DNA from: Sneathiellales bacterium
GTDB taxonomy: Bacteria; Pseudomonadota; Alphaproteobacteria; Minwuiales; Minwuiaceae
Assembly: GCA_026992315.1 (NCBI GenBank)
Contig: JALXAG010000277.1
Span: 1-32,536 of the forward strand
DNA length: 32,536 nt
Direction of reading: 5' to 3'
The translations under genes were made by a program, and so were the position numbers. Below, in pieces: positions 17,831-26,482 of the stretch. The notes beneath the pieces were generated by a model. The model had not been told where the DNA came from and did not search any database. It saw nothing but the letters and a program-made list of their open reading frames with translations. Position 1 is the stretch's first letter. Each line of letters starts with the position of its first letter.

Positions 17831-18610
17831 TCAGAATGTTCCGGGATAGGCACCGCCATCAAGCAAAATGTTCTGCCCGGTCATAAAACCGGCATGGGCG
17901 CTGCATAAAAAGGCGCAGGCGCGGCCGAATTCAGCGGGATCGCCGAAACGTCCGGCGGGATTGGCGTCCATCATGCGCCGGCGCATTTCCGCCTCTTCCA
18001 CCCCTTCCGCCTCTGCCCGGAAGCGGATATTCGCCGCCAGCCGGTCCGTGTCGAACGGCCCCGGAAGGAGGTTGTTGATCGTCACGTTATGGCGCACGGT
18101 CTTGCGCGCGATTCCGGCGACGAAGCCGGTCAGGCCGCTACGGGCACCGTTGGATAGGCCCAGAATATCGATCGGGGCCTTCACCGCCGATGAGGTGATA
18201 TTGACGATGCGGCCGAAACCGCGCCCGATCATCGGATCGACAACCGCCCTGATCAGTTCGATGGCGCTGAGCATATTGGCATCGAGCGCCCTGATCCAGT
18301 CATCGCGGCTCCAATCCCTGAAATCGCCGGGCGGCGGACCGCCGGCATTGTTGATCAGGATATCCGGCTCCGGACAGGCGGCAAGGGCCTTGTCCCGCCC
18401 CTCCGACGTGGTCACGTCGGCGGCGACACCCTGTACGCGCCCGCCGGTTTTCGCCCGCATTTCCCCGACCGCCCGTTCCAGCACATCGGCGCGCCGTGCG
18501 ATCACCGTGACCGCAACCCCTTCCTCGGCCAGCGCCTCGGCACAGGCGCGCCCCAGCCCGCGGCTGGCGGCACAGACCAGGGCGGTTTTTCCTTCTATTC
18601 CCATATCCAT
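17831..18610 (-). CDS. Short-chain dehydrogenase/reductase with altered catalytic motif
   Basis: A 259-residue Rossmann-fold SDR protein. The cofactor motif (CAASRGLG, about 13-20), Asp65 in AADV, and NNAG (87-90) are present, and catalytic Ser is at 140-141 (NITSSAV). Where the Tyr-x-x-x-Lys pair should be, the sequence is GLSNGARSGLTG (151-162), so both Tyr and Lys seem to be missing. The same pattern occurs, from memory, in a set of close homologues annotated as 3-oxoacyl-ACP-reductase-like SDRs, so it is not a sequencing error. Function unknown; a non-redox or different mechanism is possible. It lies 29 nt after hdaA and has a GGGGGAA ribosome-binding site. Confidence 0.88.
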   Translation of the reverse strand: MDMGIEGKTALVCAASRGLGRACAEALAEEGVAVTVIARRADVLERAVGEMRAKTGGRVQGVAADVTTSEGRDKALAACPEPDILINNAGGPPPGDFRDWSRDDWIRALDANMLSAIELIRAVVDPMIGRGFGRIVNITSSAVKAPIDILGLSNGARSGLTGFVAGIARKTVRHNVTINNLLPGPFDTDRLAANIRFRAEAEGVEEAEMRRRMMDANPAGRFGDPAEFGRACAFLCSAHAGFMTGQNILLDGGAYPGTF

Positions 18611-18639
18611 GCGATTTCCCCCGTATTAGGATCCGGACC

Positions 18640-19335
18640 TTACTTTTCCCGATCTTCCATCATGGCGACCACCCGCCCGGCCAGCGGCACGGTGATCCGT
18701 TTCCTTTCCGCCAGGGCAAGCCGGTCCAGCATTTCCACCGCATCGTGCACCGCCTTGAAGCTGCGGGGCAGCCGCAGGGAAAGGAAATGGACCACATCCT
18801 GACCAACGGCAAGCTGCCGGTCGGAAAAAAGCTTGACCAGCAGGGCGCTGACCACGGCCTCGTCGGGATTGCCGATCCGCGCCACCGGGCTTGCCAGCAG
18901 GCGCGATTGCAAATCGGCAAGGGCGATATTCCAGCCCGCAACCGGCTGGCGGGCCAGCAGCAGGATGCCGTGCCCGCGCTCGCGGCACAGATTGAGCAGA
19001 TGAAAGGCGGCCTCCTCCTCCCACGCCGCGGTGCCGTCATCGCCGAGATTCATCTCGATAACGAGATGCGAAGCCGCCAGCGTATCGACGGCTTCCCCCT
19101 TCACCTGCGCGGCATCGACGATCCGGGCGCCGCTGCGGTTCTGCCACAGCCGTCCGAGATGGGTCTTCCCGGAATGCGGCGGGCCGCAGACGATCAGCCG
19201 GCCTTCCGGCCAGTCGGGCCAGCGGCCGATCCACAGACAGGCCTCCTCGTTACAGGGGGCGGTGAGAAAATCCTCCTCGCCCAGGGCGGTGCGGGGCGCG
19301 AAGGATAAGGGTATCTGATCCTGCGGAGAGGTCAT
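18640..19335 (-). CDS. hdaA: DnaA regulatory inactivator, HdaA/Hda family
   Basis: A 231-residue AAA+ protein related to DnaA without the DNA-binding domain. In E. coli and Caulobacter, Hda/HdaA bound to the sliding clamp stimulates hydrolysis of DnaA-bound ATP, preventing re-initiation of replication. A clamp-binding motif QIPLSF starts at residue 7, Walker A GPPHSGKTHL lies at 51-60, and the Walker B region is HLVIEMNLGDD (90-100), where Glu replaces the usual Asp. The C-terminal AAA+ lid with LPRSFKAVHDAVEMLD is typical. The ATG overlaps the stop of the AI-2E permease gene by 4 nt. Confidence 0.92.
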   Translation of the reverse strand: MTSPQDQIPLSFAPRTALGEEDFLTAPCNEEACLWIGRWPDWPEGRLIVCGPPHSGKTHLGRLWQNRSGARIVDAAQVKGEAVDTLAASHLVIEMNLGDDGTAAWEEEAAFHLLNLCRERGHGILLLARQPVAGWNIALADLQSRLLASPVARIGNPDEAVVSALLVKLFSDRQLAVGQDVVHFLSLRLPRSFKAVHDAVEMLDRLALAERKRITVPLAGRVVAMMEDREK

Positions 19336-20423
19336 CCCCCCTCCCCGCCGCCATCATGACCCGGCGGCTGATTGGCATACATGCGGCTTTGCAGATATTG
19401 TTCGAGAAGATAGCGGAAAATGACCCCGATCGCGGCCGCCGAAGGCACGGCGATCAACATGCCGACAAAACCGAACAAGCTGCCCCCGGCCATCAGCCCG
19501 AAAATGACCCAGACCGGATGCAGCCCGATGCTTTTGCCGACAAGACGCGGCGTCAGCACATTGCCTTCCAGCATCTGCCCGATGACGAAGATGGCAGCGA
19601 TAATGGCGACATGGGGCCAGTCGGGCCAGAACTGAAACAGCGCCAGCCCGATCGACAACACCCCGCCGAAAATGGCCCCGACGAAGGGAATAAAGGACAA
19701 GGCCCCGCTGATCACCCCGATCAGCAGGCCGAAATCGAGCCCCGCCAGAGCAAGCGCAATACCGTAAAAACCGCCCAGGGCCAGGCAGACCAGCGTCTGC
19801 CCGCGCACGAAGGAAGCCAGCGTCCGGTCGATTTCTTTCGCCAGGCGGCGAATCGTTTCCGCCTGACGGCGCGGCAGCCAGCCATCGACACGGGCGACCA
19901 TGCGGTCCCAGTCCAGCAGCAGATAAAAAGACACCACGGGCGCGATGATCAGCAGGCTGAGCAGGTTGAAGAACGCCGCCCCCTGAACCAGCACCTGGCG
20001 GATGAAACGGCCCCCGAAACTGAGCAGGTTCTGCCCGGCCGTTTCGAAAAATCCGCCAGGCTCCATCCCCGCCTTCAGCGGCAGCACCTCGCGCAGCCGT
20101 TCGATCAGCAGGGCGAACTTGCCCTGCAACACCCCGATCAGCGCCGGTATCTGTTCGGCGAACTGGATCACCTGATCGACCAGAAGCGGTATCAGCGCCA
20201 GAACGGCAAACAGGCTGAGCAGGAAAAACACCAGCGTGATCAGGGTAACCGCCACCGCCCGCGAAAGCCCCCAGCGTTCCAGCATATCCGCCACCGGATC
20301 GAGGAAATAGGCCACGGCCATGCCGATCACGAAAGGCAGCATGATATCGCGCAGCAGATAAACGAAGGCGAAGAAAACAAGGAAAAAGGCGATCCAGCCC
20401 ATGGCCTGTTGTTTCGTGGTCAC
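19332..20423 (-). CDS. AI-2E family (PerM/TqsA-type) membrane protein
   Basis: A 363-residue polytopic membrane protein with an N-terminal hairpin of hydrophobic helices, a central amphipathic/soluble section (about 85-150) and several C-terminal helices including the family-typical LIGVISGALSFIPFVGAIFGG (written in two parts: LIGVISGALS then FIPFVGAIFGG) and GNVLTPRLVGKSIGLHPVWV. The family name comes from a proposed autoinducer-2 export role, but members also act as ion antiporters, so the substrate is open. I chose the GTG at 20423, which overlaps the pgsA-like stop (GTGA) and follows GGCGGAG; a GTG at 20456 would add 11 residues. Overlaps hdaA by 4 nt at its 3' end. Confidence 0.9.
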   Translation of the reverse strand: MTTKQQAMGWIAFFLVFFAFVYLLRDIMLPFVIGMAVAYFLDPVADMLERWGLSRAVAVTLITLVFFLLSLFAVLALIPLLVDQVIQFAEQIPALIGVLQGKFALLIERLREVLPLKAGMEPGGFFETAGQNLLSFGGRFIRQVLVQGAAFFNLLSLLIIAPVVSFYLLLDWDRMVARVDGWLPRRQAETIRRLAKEIDRTLASFVRGQTLVCLALGGFYGIALALAGLDFGLLIGVISGALSFIPFVGAIFGGVLSIGLALFQFWPDWPHVAIIAAIFVIGQMLEGNVLTPRLVGKSIGLHPVWVIFGLMAGGSLFGFVGMLIAVPSAAAIGVIFRYLLEQYLQSRMYANQPPGHDGGGEGG

Positions 20424-20989
20424 GATGACATCTCCGCCGCTGTCAGTTGCCGCCACCAGCCGATCAGATAGGCGATGCCAGACAATATGGTGGTCAGTGC
20501 CGTCAGAACGATCAGGGCCGTATCCAGCCAGATAATGGCGTTTCCTTCAATGGCGAAGGCCTTCTGACCGAGGATCACGGCCACCAGCGTGATCTGCGCC
20601 GTGGTATTCGCCTTGGATATGAAGATGGGGTTGATCGTCACCGGCACCGACAGGGTATAGGACAGCAGCACCCCGCCGATGATCAGGACATCGCGGCTGA
20701 CCACCAGAATCACCAGCCAGGACGGCAGCATGCCGGCAATGCCCAGGGTCACGAAGACACTGACCAGCATCACCTTGTCGGCAATCGGGTCCAGATAGCG
20801 GCCGAGGCGGGAACGGGCATTGAATCGACGGGCGATGAAACCATCCACGGCATCGGACAGGCCGGCGACGACGAAGGCATAGAACGCCGCCAGATGGAAC
20901 TGGCGCAGCAGCATCCAGACGATGACCGGCACGGCAAGCAGGCGACCGATGGAAATGATATTGGGTATGTTCAACAAATAAGCTCCCAT
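20420..20989 (-). CDS. CDP-alcohol phosphatidyltransferase (PgsA-like)
   Basis: A 189-residue inner-membrane enzyme of phospholipid synthesis. The full catalytic motif is present: Asp46, Asp49-Gly50, Ala53-Arg54, Gly63, Asp67 and Asp71 in DAVDGFIARRF and GRYLDPIADK. Several hydrophobic segments surround it. The family includes phosphatidylglycerophosphate synthase (PgsA) and CDP-alcohol-type cardiolipin synthases; the sequence alone does not settle which, so no symbol is given. Length fits PgsA. Starts 22 nt after the DUF2066 stop and is coupled to the AI-2E gene. Confidence 0.9.
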   Translation of the reverse strand: MGAYLLNIPNIISIGRLLAVPVIVWMLLRQFHLAAFYAFVVAGLSDAVDGFIARRFNARSRLGRYLDPIADKVMLVSVFVTLGIAGMLPSWLVILVVSRDVLIIGGVLLSYTLSVPVTINPIFISKANTTAQITLVAVILGQKAFAIEGNAIIWLDTALIVLTALTTILSGIAYLIGWWRQLTAAEMSS

Positions 20990-21011
20990 CCCGGCACGCC
21001 CCGGCAGTTCA

Positions 21012-22160
21012 TCAGCGGATCAGCCGCCAGTATCCGTCCTGTTCCACCAGCCCGGCCTTGCGCTGGGCGATATCGGTCTGCAACTGTCCGACATCGCCGT
21101 AAAAGCGGATCTCCAGCTGGGCCCGTTCCGTGGTCAGGGAGCGCAGCTCAATGCCGGCGATGCGGGAAACATGTTCGAGCAGACGCCGCGCCGCCTGCAG
21201 ATCCTCTATCCCCTCAAGCGGCACCTCTATGCTGAGCACCCGCTCCTCGTCGAAACGCAGTACGGTCTGCCGCTTCCAGTCGGCCTCCACTTCCGCCGCC
21301 ATGCGTCGGGCCGCCCGGCGCAGGAAGGCATCCTCGCCTTCCCCTTCAGCCATGGCGAAACTGTCGATCTCCATATCCAGACCGGCCGGTCCGACCGGCG
21401 TCGCCACCACATCGAGCCGGCGCCCGGACAGGCGCGCCCGCGCCAGCAAGGCCGCATCGGCGCCATAGCGCCGCGCCAGGGCCAGAATGGCCTTTTCATC
21501 GCCGGCGGCGGCCGCATCCACCGGCAGGATCGTCAGATCCTCCAGATCGCCGAGCGGCACCAGCAGCGGCAGCAGACGGGTTCGCTGATCGACAGCCCCC
21601 CAGCCGGCCGCCCAGGGATTGTTTTCTTCCCACAGAATCGCATTGCCGTCGCGTTCCAGCAGCGCCACCACCAGAAGCGGCCGCGCCGGCGATTCGGAAA
21701 AGGCAATGCCGCGCGCCTTCAGCCAGTTGCGCACGGCATCGCGTTTGAAGCGGATGTTGACGCGGGCGATATAGCGCGTGGTCGAGGTTTTCTCGGAAGC
21801 GATTTCCATGGCCTGCACCATCCCCGCCACCGCCGCCGGATCGAAGGACAGATCCTGTCCGGGCAGGGCCAGGCGGGTCAGCAGCATGGCAAAGGCACGC
21901 TGCTGGGCGTCGCGCAATCCCTTGTCACGGGCCAGGGCGGCGCTTTTTGCCCGTTCATCGACCTGCAGATCGCGCACGGTGTAGATTCCGCTCAGCCCCT
22001 GCCGCTCCTGCGCATGGGCGGTCGGCGGCATCGGCAGCAGGACGGGCGCGAACAGCAGCAGAACCGGCAGCAGCGCCCGCAAAAACAACGGCAAAGGCGC
22101 GGCCACGGCAGGCAAGGCAGGTCTGAAGGGGCGAAAAAACAGGATCATTGCAAACCGCAT
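21012..22160 (-). CDS. DUF2066 family secreted protein
   Basis: A 382-residue protein with a long N-terminal hydrophobic region (about 1-50) ending in PTAHAQE, a probable signal peptide cleaved at AHA-QE. The mature part matches the DUF2066 family: YTVRDLQVDERAKSA, DAQQRAFAMLLTRL, YIARVNIRFKRDAVRNWL, and a C-terminal segment resembling an oligomerisation fold. Function unknown. It is the first gene of the minus-strand block with hdaA and ppk-ppx, and it diverges from purM with only 46 bp between the starts, so the two promoters must overlap or lie partly in coding sequence. A later in-frame ATG at 22148 is possible. Confidence 0.85.
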   Translation of the reverse strand: MRFAMILFFRPFRPALPAVAAPLPLFLRALLPVLLLFAPVLLPMPPTAHAQERQGLSGIYTVRDLQVDERAKSAALARDKGLRDAQQRAFAMLLTRLALPGQDLSFDPAAVAGMVQAMEIASEKTSTTRYIARVNIRFKRDAVRNWLKARGIAFSESPARPLLVVALLERDGNAILWEENNPWAAGWGAVDQRTRLLPLLVPLGDLEDLTILPVDAAAAGDEKAILALARRYGADAALLARARLSGRRLDVVATPVGPAGLDMEIDSFAMAEGEGEDAFLRRAARRMAAEVEADWKRQTVLRFDEERVLSIEVPLEGIEDLQAARRLLEHVSRIAGIELRSLTTERAQLEIRFYGDVGQLQTDIAQRKAGLVEQDGYWRLIR

Positions 22161-22206
22161 CGTATAAAGTATGTTCCAGCCGGGCGAAGCTTAACGTAGC
22201 AGGACG

Positions 22207-23268
22207 ATGACCAGCAACAAAAGCCAAACATATCGCGATGCCGGCGTCGATATCGAAGCCGGCAACGCCTTGGTCGAACGCATCAAACCCCTGGCCAGGG
22301 CCACGGCGCGCACCGGTTCGGCGCCGGCACTCGGCGGTTTCGGGGCCTTTTTCGATCCGCGTGCCGCAGGGTTTGCGGATCCGCAGCTCGTTGCCGCCAC
22401 CGATGGCGTCGGCACCAAGCTGAAGATCGCCATAGAATCGGGCATTCATGAGACGGTGGGCATCGATCTGGTCGCCATGTGCGTCAACGATCTGGTGGTT
22501 CAGGGGGCGGAGCCTTTGTTCTTCCTCGATTACTTTGCCACCGGGGCGCTGGATATCGAGGCTGCCGCCACGGTTATCGCTGGTATCGCCGAGGGCTGCA
22601 AACAGGCAGGCTGCGCCCTGATCGGCGGGGAAACGGCCGAAATGCCCGGCATGTACGCGGCCAAGGATTATGATCTGGCCGGTTTCGCCGTCGGCGCCGT
22701 CGAACGCGGCCAGGAACTGACCGGCGCGGCGATTAGCGACGACGACGTCATCATCGGCCTGGCATCCAGCGGCTTTCATTCCAATGGCTATTCGCTGGTG
22801 CGCCGTCTGGTCGATCTGGCCGGTCTGGACTGGCAGGACCCGGCCCCCTTCGATCCTTCGCGCAGCCTGGCGCAGGCCCTGCTGGAGCCGACGAAAATCT
22901 ATGTCAGGTCCTGTCTCGCCGCCATCCGGGCCGGGCTTGTGCACGGGCTGGCACACATCACCGGCGGCGGCTTCAGCGAAAACATTCCGCGCATTCTGCC
23001 CTCCGGGCTCGGCGCCGGAATCGATGTCGACTGGCCCCTGCCCCCCTGTTTCGCCTGGGCGGGCGCACAGGGCAACATCGCCCCTGAGGAAATGGCGCGC
23101 ACCTTCAACTGCGGCTTTGGCATGATCGTCATTGTCCCGCGGGACAAGGCGGATGAAGCCATGGATCTGTTCGCCGCACAGGGGGAAGAGGCCCGCATCA
23201 TCGGCCATGTCGATGCCGCCATATCCGGGGTGGTCATGAACGGGGCGGAAGAGAAATGGAAAAGCTGA
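22207..23268 (+). CDS. purM: Phosphoribosylformylglycinamidine cyclo-ligase (AIR synthetase)
   Basis: Closes FGAM to 5-aminoimidazole ribonucleotide with ATP, the fifth step of purine synthesis. The 353 residues carry the family signatures [63 protein letters not shown], and a C-terminal [20 protein letters not shown] precedes the ATG. The 3' end overlaps purN by 13 bp, so they are co-translated. Divergent from the DUF2066 gene. Confidence 0.97.
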   Translation: MTSNKSQTYRDAGVDIEAGNALVERIKPLARATARTGSAPALGGFGAFFDPRAAGFADPQLVAATDGVGTKLKIAIESGIHETVGIDLVAMCVNDLVVQGAEPLFFLDYFATGALDIEAAATVIAGIAEGCKQAGCALIGGETAEMPGMYAAKDYDLAGFAVGAVERGQELTGAAISDDDVIIGLASSGFHSNGYSLVRRLVDLAGLDWQDPAPFDPSRSLAQALLEPTKIYVRSCLAAIRAGLVHGLAHITGGGFSENIPRILPSGLGAGIDVDWPLPPCFAWAGAQGNIAPEEMARTFNCGFGMIVIVPRDKADEAMDLFAAQGEEARIIGHVDAAISGVVMNGAEEKWKS

Positions 23269-23918
23269 AAACCGCCATACTGATCTCCGGGCGCGGGTCG
23301 AACATGCGCGCCCTGATCGACCATGCGGCGCAGGCCGATTTCCCGGCATGCATCGCACTGGTCATTTCGAACAACCCCGAGGCGGGCGGCCTCGAATACG
23401 CCGCCGGGCACGGTATTGCGACCCTCTGCATCGATCATCGCGGCTTCAAGGGCCGTCACAGTTTCGAACGCGCCCTCGATGCCGCCCTTGCCGATGCTGG
23501 CATCGAACTGATCTGCCTGGCCGGTTTCATGCGGCTGCTGTCGGCGGAATTCGTCAATAAATGGCGCGACAAGATCCTGAACATCCACCCTTCCCTGCTG
23601 CCCTCCTTCAAGGGGCTGAATGTCCATGAGCGGGTGATCGATGCCGGCGTGCGCTTTTCCGGCTGCACCGTTCATTTCGTCCGTCCGGAAATGGATGACG
23701 GGCCGATCATCATCCAGGCCGCCGTACCGGTACGGGGCGACGATGATGCCGACAGCCTGGCCGCGCGGGTGCTGAAAGCGGAACACCGCATCTATCCCCA
23801 GGCGCTGGCGCTGGTGGCATCTGGCAGGGTGCGCCTGTCCGGGCAGACGGCAAAAATAGAGGGCGCCCACTGGCCCGTGGACGCCCTGTTCAACCCGCAA
23901 TGGGAAGACGGGGCCTGA
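23256..23918 (+). CDS. purN: Phosphoribosylglycinamide formyltransferase
   Basis: Transfers a formyl group from 10-formyltetrahydrofolate to GAR in purine synthesis. The 220-residue protein has the substrate loop [10 protein letters not shown] near the N-terminus, the catalytic Asn and His in [12 protein letters not shown], and the catalytic Asp in [11 protein letters not shown]. Length and motif order are normal. It follows purM with an overlap of 13 bp. It converges on ndk; the 24 bp between their stops show no clear terminator. Confidence 0.97.
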   Translation: MEKLKTAILISGRGSNMRALIDHAAQADFPACIALVISNNPEAGGLEYAAGHGIATLCIDHRGFKGRHSFERALDAALADAGIELICLAGFMRLLSAEFVNKWRDKILNIHPSLLPSFKGLNVHERVIDAGVRFSGCTVHFVRPEMDDGPIIIQAAVPVRGDDDADSLAARVLKAEHRIYPQALALVASGRVRLSGQTAKIEGAHWPVDALFNPQWEDGA

Positions 23919-23942
23919 ACCGCCCCGCCGCGGATCGGCCGG

Positions 23943-24365
23943 TCAGCCGACGATATCGCAGGTGCTGAAGAAATAGGCCACTTCGATGGCCGCGTTCTCG
24001 GCCGAATCCGAACCGTGAACGGAATTGGCCTCGATATTTTCGGCATAGAGCTTGCGGATCGTGCCTTCCTCGGCCTGCTCCGGATTGGTCGCCCCCATGA
24101 CTTCGCGATAGCGGGCGATGGCATTCTCGCCTTCCAGAACCTGCACCACAACCGGGCCCGAGGTCATGAACTCGACCAGGGAATTGAAGAAAGGACGTTC
24201 GCGATGAACGGCATAGAAGCCTTCGGCCTGTTCGCGGGTCAGGCGGATGCGACGCTGAGCGACGATGCGCAGCCCGGCCTTTTCAATCACGGCATTGATG
24301 GCGCCGGTCAGATTGCGGCGGGTGGCATCGGGTTTGATGATGGACAGGGTTCTTTCGGTTGCCAT
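23943..24365 (-). CDS. ndk: Nucleoside diphosphate kinase
   Basis: Exchanges the gamma-phosphate between nucleoside di- and triphosphates through a phosphohistidine, keeping NTP and dNTP pools balanced. The 140 residues match the family end to end: [11 protein letters not shown], the active-site His117 in NSVHGSDS, and a C-terminal EVAYFF. It works downstream of purine synthesis (purMN next door) and of nrdJ. A promoter candidate lies on the minus strand 45 bp upstream of the ATG. Confidence 0.98.
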   Translation of the reverse strand: MATERTLSIIKPDATRRNLTGAINAVIEKAGLRIVAQRRIRLTREQAEGFYAVHRERPFFNSLVEFMTSGPVVVQVLEGENAIARYREVMGATNPEQAEEGTIRKLYAENIEANSVHGSDSAENAAIEVAYFFSTCDIVG

Positions 24366-24409
24366 TCTCTGGTTCCATTCAAAAAAGATTTGGGGAAAAC
24401 TTCGCCGGG

Positions 24410-24438
24410 GTTATAAAGTCTGGCGTCATTTTCGGCAA
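24410..24438 (-). promoter_or_regulatory. Candidate ndk promoter
   Basis: On the minus strand: -35 TTGCCG (24438-24433), a 17-bp spacer and -10 TATAAC (24415-24410). It is the best sigma-70-like pair in the gap between ndk and the divergent ABC-F gene. Confidence 0.5.
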
Positions 24439-24505
24439 CACCGATAATTCGCTGCGGCGGATTTCGCCTGCGAAAATCATTCTTCATTCTGTCTTGCGGT
24501 CTTCC

Positions 24506-26392
24506 ATGCTGAGCATCCGGAACCTCGGTTTTTCCATCGGCGGCAAACCCCTGTTCGAGGGTGCCAGCGCCACCATCCCCCATGGCCACCGGGTCGGGCT
24601 GGTCGGGCGCAACGGCGCCGGAAAATCGACCCTGTTCAAACTGATCCGCGGCGAATACACGCCACAGGAAGGGGAAATCGACATCCACCCCCATACCCGC
24701 ATCGGCTGGGTCGCGCAGGAAGCCCCCGGCGGAAGCGAGAGCCTGATCGATACCGTCCTCGCCGGGGACAGCGAACGCGCCGCCCTGCTGGCGGAGCTGG
24801 AGAACGATCCGCCGCCGGAGCGCATCGCCGATATCCATGCCCGTCTCGATGTTCTGGGTGCCCATTCGGCCGAGGGGCGCGCCGTCGCCATACTGACCGG
24901 GCTGGGTTTTCCGCCCGAAGCACAGAAACGCCCCTGCGCCGATTTTTCCGGCGGCTGGCGCATGCGCATCGCCATTGCCGCCGCCCTGTTCGCCACGCCG
25001 GATTTGCTGTTGCTCGACGAACCGACCAATCATCTGGATCTGGAAGCCACCATGTGGCTTGACGGTTATCTCGGCCGCTATCCCCATTCGCTGATCATCA
25101 TCAGCCATGACCGCGGCATCCTCAATCGCGCCGTCAATCACATCCTGCATCTGCACAACCGCCGCCTCGACCTCTATGGCGGCCCGTTCGACACCTTTCT
25201 CAGGCTGCGCGCCGAAAAGCTGCAGCAGCTTGAAAAGCAGGCGGAAAAGACGGCCCGGCAGCGGGCCCACCTCCAGGCCTTCGTCGATCGTTTCCGCTAC
25301 AAGGCTACCAAGGCGAAACAGGCGCAAAGCCGGCTGAAAATGCTGGAAAAACTGCAGCCGGTGGTCATCGATGCCGATGAGGCGCCGCCGCGCTTCGCCT
25401 TTCCCGAACCCGACAGCCTGCCGCCGCCGCTGTTCTCCTGCGAGAAGGTCAGCGTCGGCTACGTGCCCGGCAAACCGGTGCTGCGCCATGTCTCCCTGCG
25501 TCTGGACATGGACGACCGCATTGCCCTGCTGGGCGCCAACGGCAACGGCAAATCGACCTTCGCCAGGCTGATCGCCGGCGAGCTGGAGGCAGAAGGCGGC
25601 ACCCTGTCGCGCCATCCTAAAATGCGCATCGGCTATTTTGCCCAGCATCAGCTTGAACAGCTCGACCCGGCGGAAAGCGCGTATCGGACCCTCGCCCGCC
25701 TGGCGCCACGGGAACAGCCGGAAAAGCTGCGGGCACTGCTCGGCGGCTTCGGCTTTGCCCAGGAAAAGGCCGACCTGCCAATCCTGCAGCTTTCCGGCGG
25801 CGAAAAGGCCCGGCTGGTCATGTGCCTGCTGTCGCGCATCAGGCCGCATCTGCTGATACTGGACGAGCCGACCAACCATCTGGACATCGAATCCCGCGAA
25901 GCCCTGATCGAAGCCCTGAACGCCTATCGCGGCGCCGTAGTACTGATCAGCCATGACGAGCATCTGGTCAGCCTGGTCGCAGACCGCCTTTATCTGGTGG
26001 CAGAGGGCACAATACGCCGCTTCAATGGCGATATGCAGGAATACCGCTCCCTGATCCTCGACCGCGGCAGGGAAAGCCGGCCGGCGCGCCAAGGCGCCGA
26101 TAACAGTGATCAGGGCAAACGCGGCGGCAATGCCGCCCAGCGCCGCCGCCGTCTGGCCCCCTTGCGCCAGGCCGCCAGGGATGCGGAACGCCGTCTGGAA
26201 AAACTGATGGCGGAGAATGCCATGCTGGATGAAGAACTGGCCGATCCCGCCCTTTATGCCGACAGGAAAGCCGATGTCCCGGCGTTGCGAAAACGCAAGG
26301 CGGCGCTGGCGGATGAGATCGCCGCGGCAGAGGAAGCCTGGCTCAGGGCACTGGAAGCGGTGGAGGCGGTGGAAAGCGAAGCCGGGCCTTAA
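24506..26392 (+). CDS. ABC-F family ATPase (Uup/YheS-like)
   Basis: A 628-residue soluble protein with two ABC ATPase domains and no membrane part; ABC-F proteins act on ribosomes. Start at 24506 (MLSIRNLGFSIGG) fits the family; the frame is open about 50 codons further upstream, but that stretch crosses the ndk promoter. Domain 1: Walker A GRNGAGKS (34-41), a divergent signature FSGGW, Walker B LLLLDEPTNHLDLE. A charged linker (about 215-270) contains RYKATKAKQAQSRLKMLEKL. Domain 2: GANGNGKST, LSGGEKARL, LLILDEPTNHLDIES. A charged coiled coil forms the last ~95 residues. The coiled-coil tail favours Uup/YheS over EttA. Confidence 0.94.
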   Translation: MLSIRNLGFSIGGKPLFEGASATIPHGHRVGLVGRNGAGKSTLFKLIRGEYTPQEGEIDIHPHTRIGWVAQEAPGGSESLIDTVLAGDSERAALLAELENDPPPERIADIHARLDVLGAHSAEGRAVAILTGLGFPPEAQKRPCADFSGGWRMRIAIAAALFATPDLLLLDEPTNHLDLEATMWLDGYLGRYPHSLIIISHDRGILNRAVNHILHLHNRRLDLYGGPFDTFLRLRAEKLQQLEKQAEKTARQRAHLQAFVDRFRYKATKAKQAQSRLKMLEKLQPVVIDADEAPPRFAFPEPDSLPPPLFSCEKVSVGYVPGKPVLRHVSLRLDMDDRIALLGANGNGKSTFARLIAGELEAEGGTLSRHPKMRIGYFAQHQLEQLDPAESAYRTLARLAPREQPEKLRALLGGFGFAQEKADLPILQLSGGEKARLVMCLLSRIRPHLLILDEPTNHLDIESREALIEALNAYRGAVVLISHDEHLVSLVADRLYLVAEGTIRRFNGDMQEYRSLILDRGRESRPARQGADNSDQGKRGGNAAQRRRRLAPLRQAARDAERRLEKLMAENAMLDEELADPALYADRKADVPALRKRKAALADEIAAAEEAWLRALEAVEAVESEAGP

Positions 26393-26406
26393 GCGGAAAC
26401 CCGTTT

Positions 26407-26422
26407 GCATACAATCGTATGC
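26407..26422. promoter_or_regulatory. Inverted repeat upstream of the EamA-type permease
   Basis: GCATAC-AATC-GTATGC, a perfect 6-4-6 inverted repeat 60 bp upstream of the permease start and 15 bp after the ABC-F stop. A third partial half-site (GCATAA, 26427-26432) follows. A regulator site is possible; it lacks a T tract and is not a good terminator. Confidence 0.35.
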
Positions 26423-26482
26423 TTACGCATAATCGCCCGGCCGTGGGGCGTAACGGCAACCAGACAAAACAAGGGGCATCTC

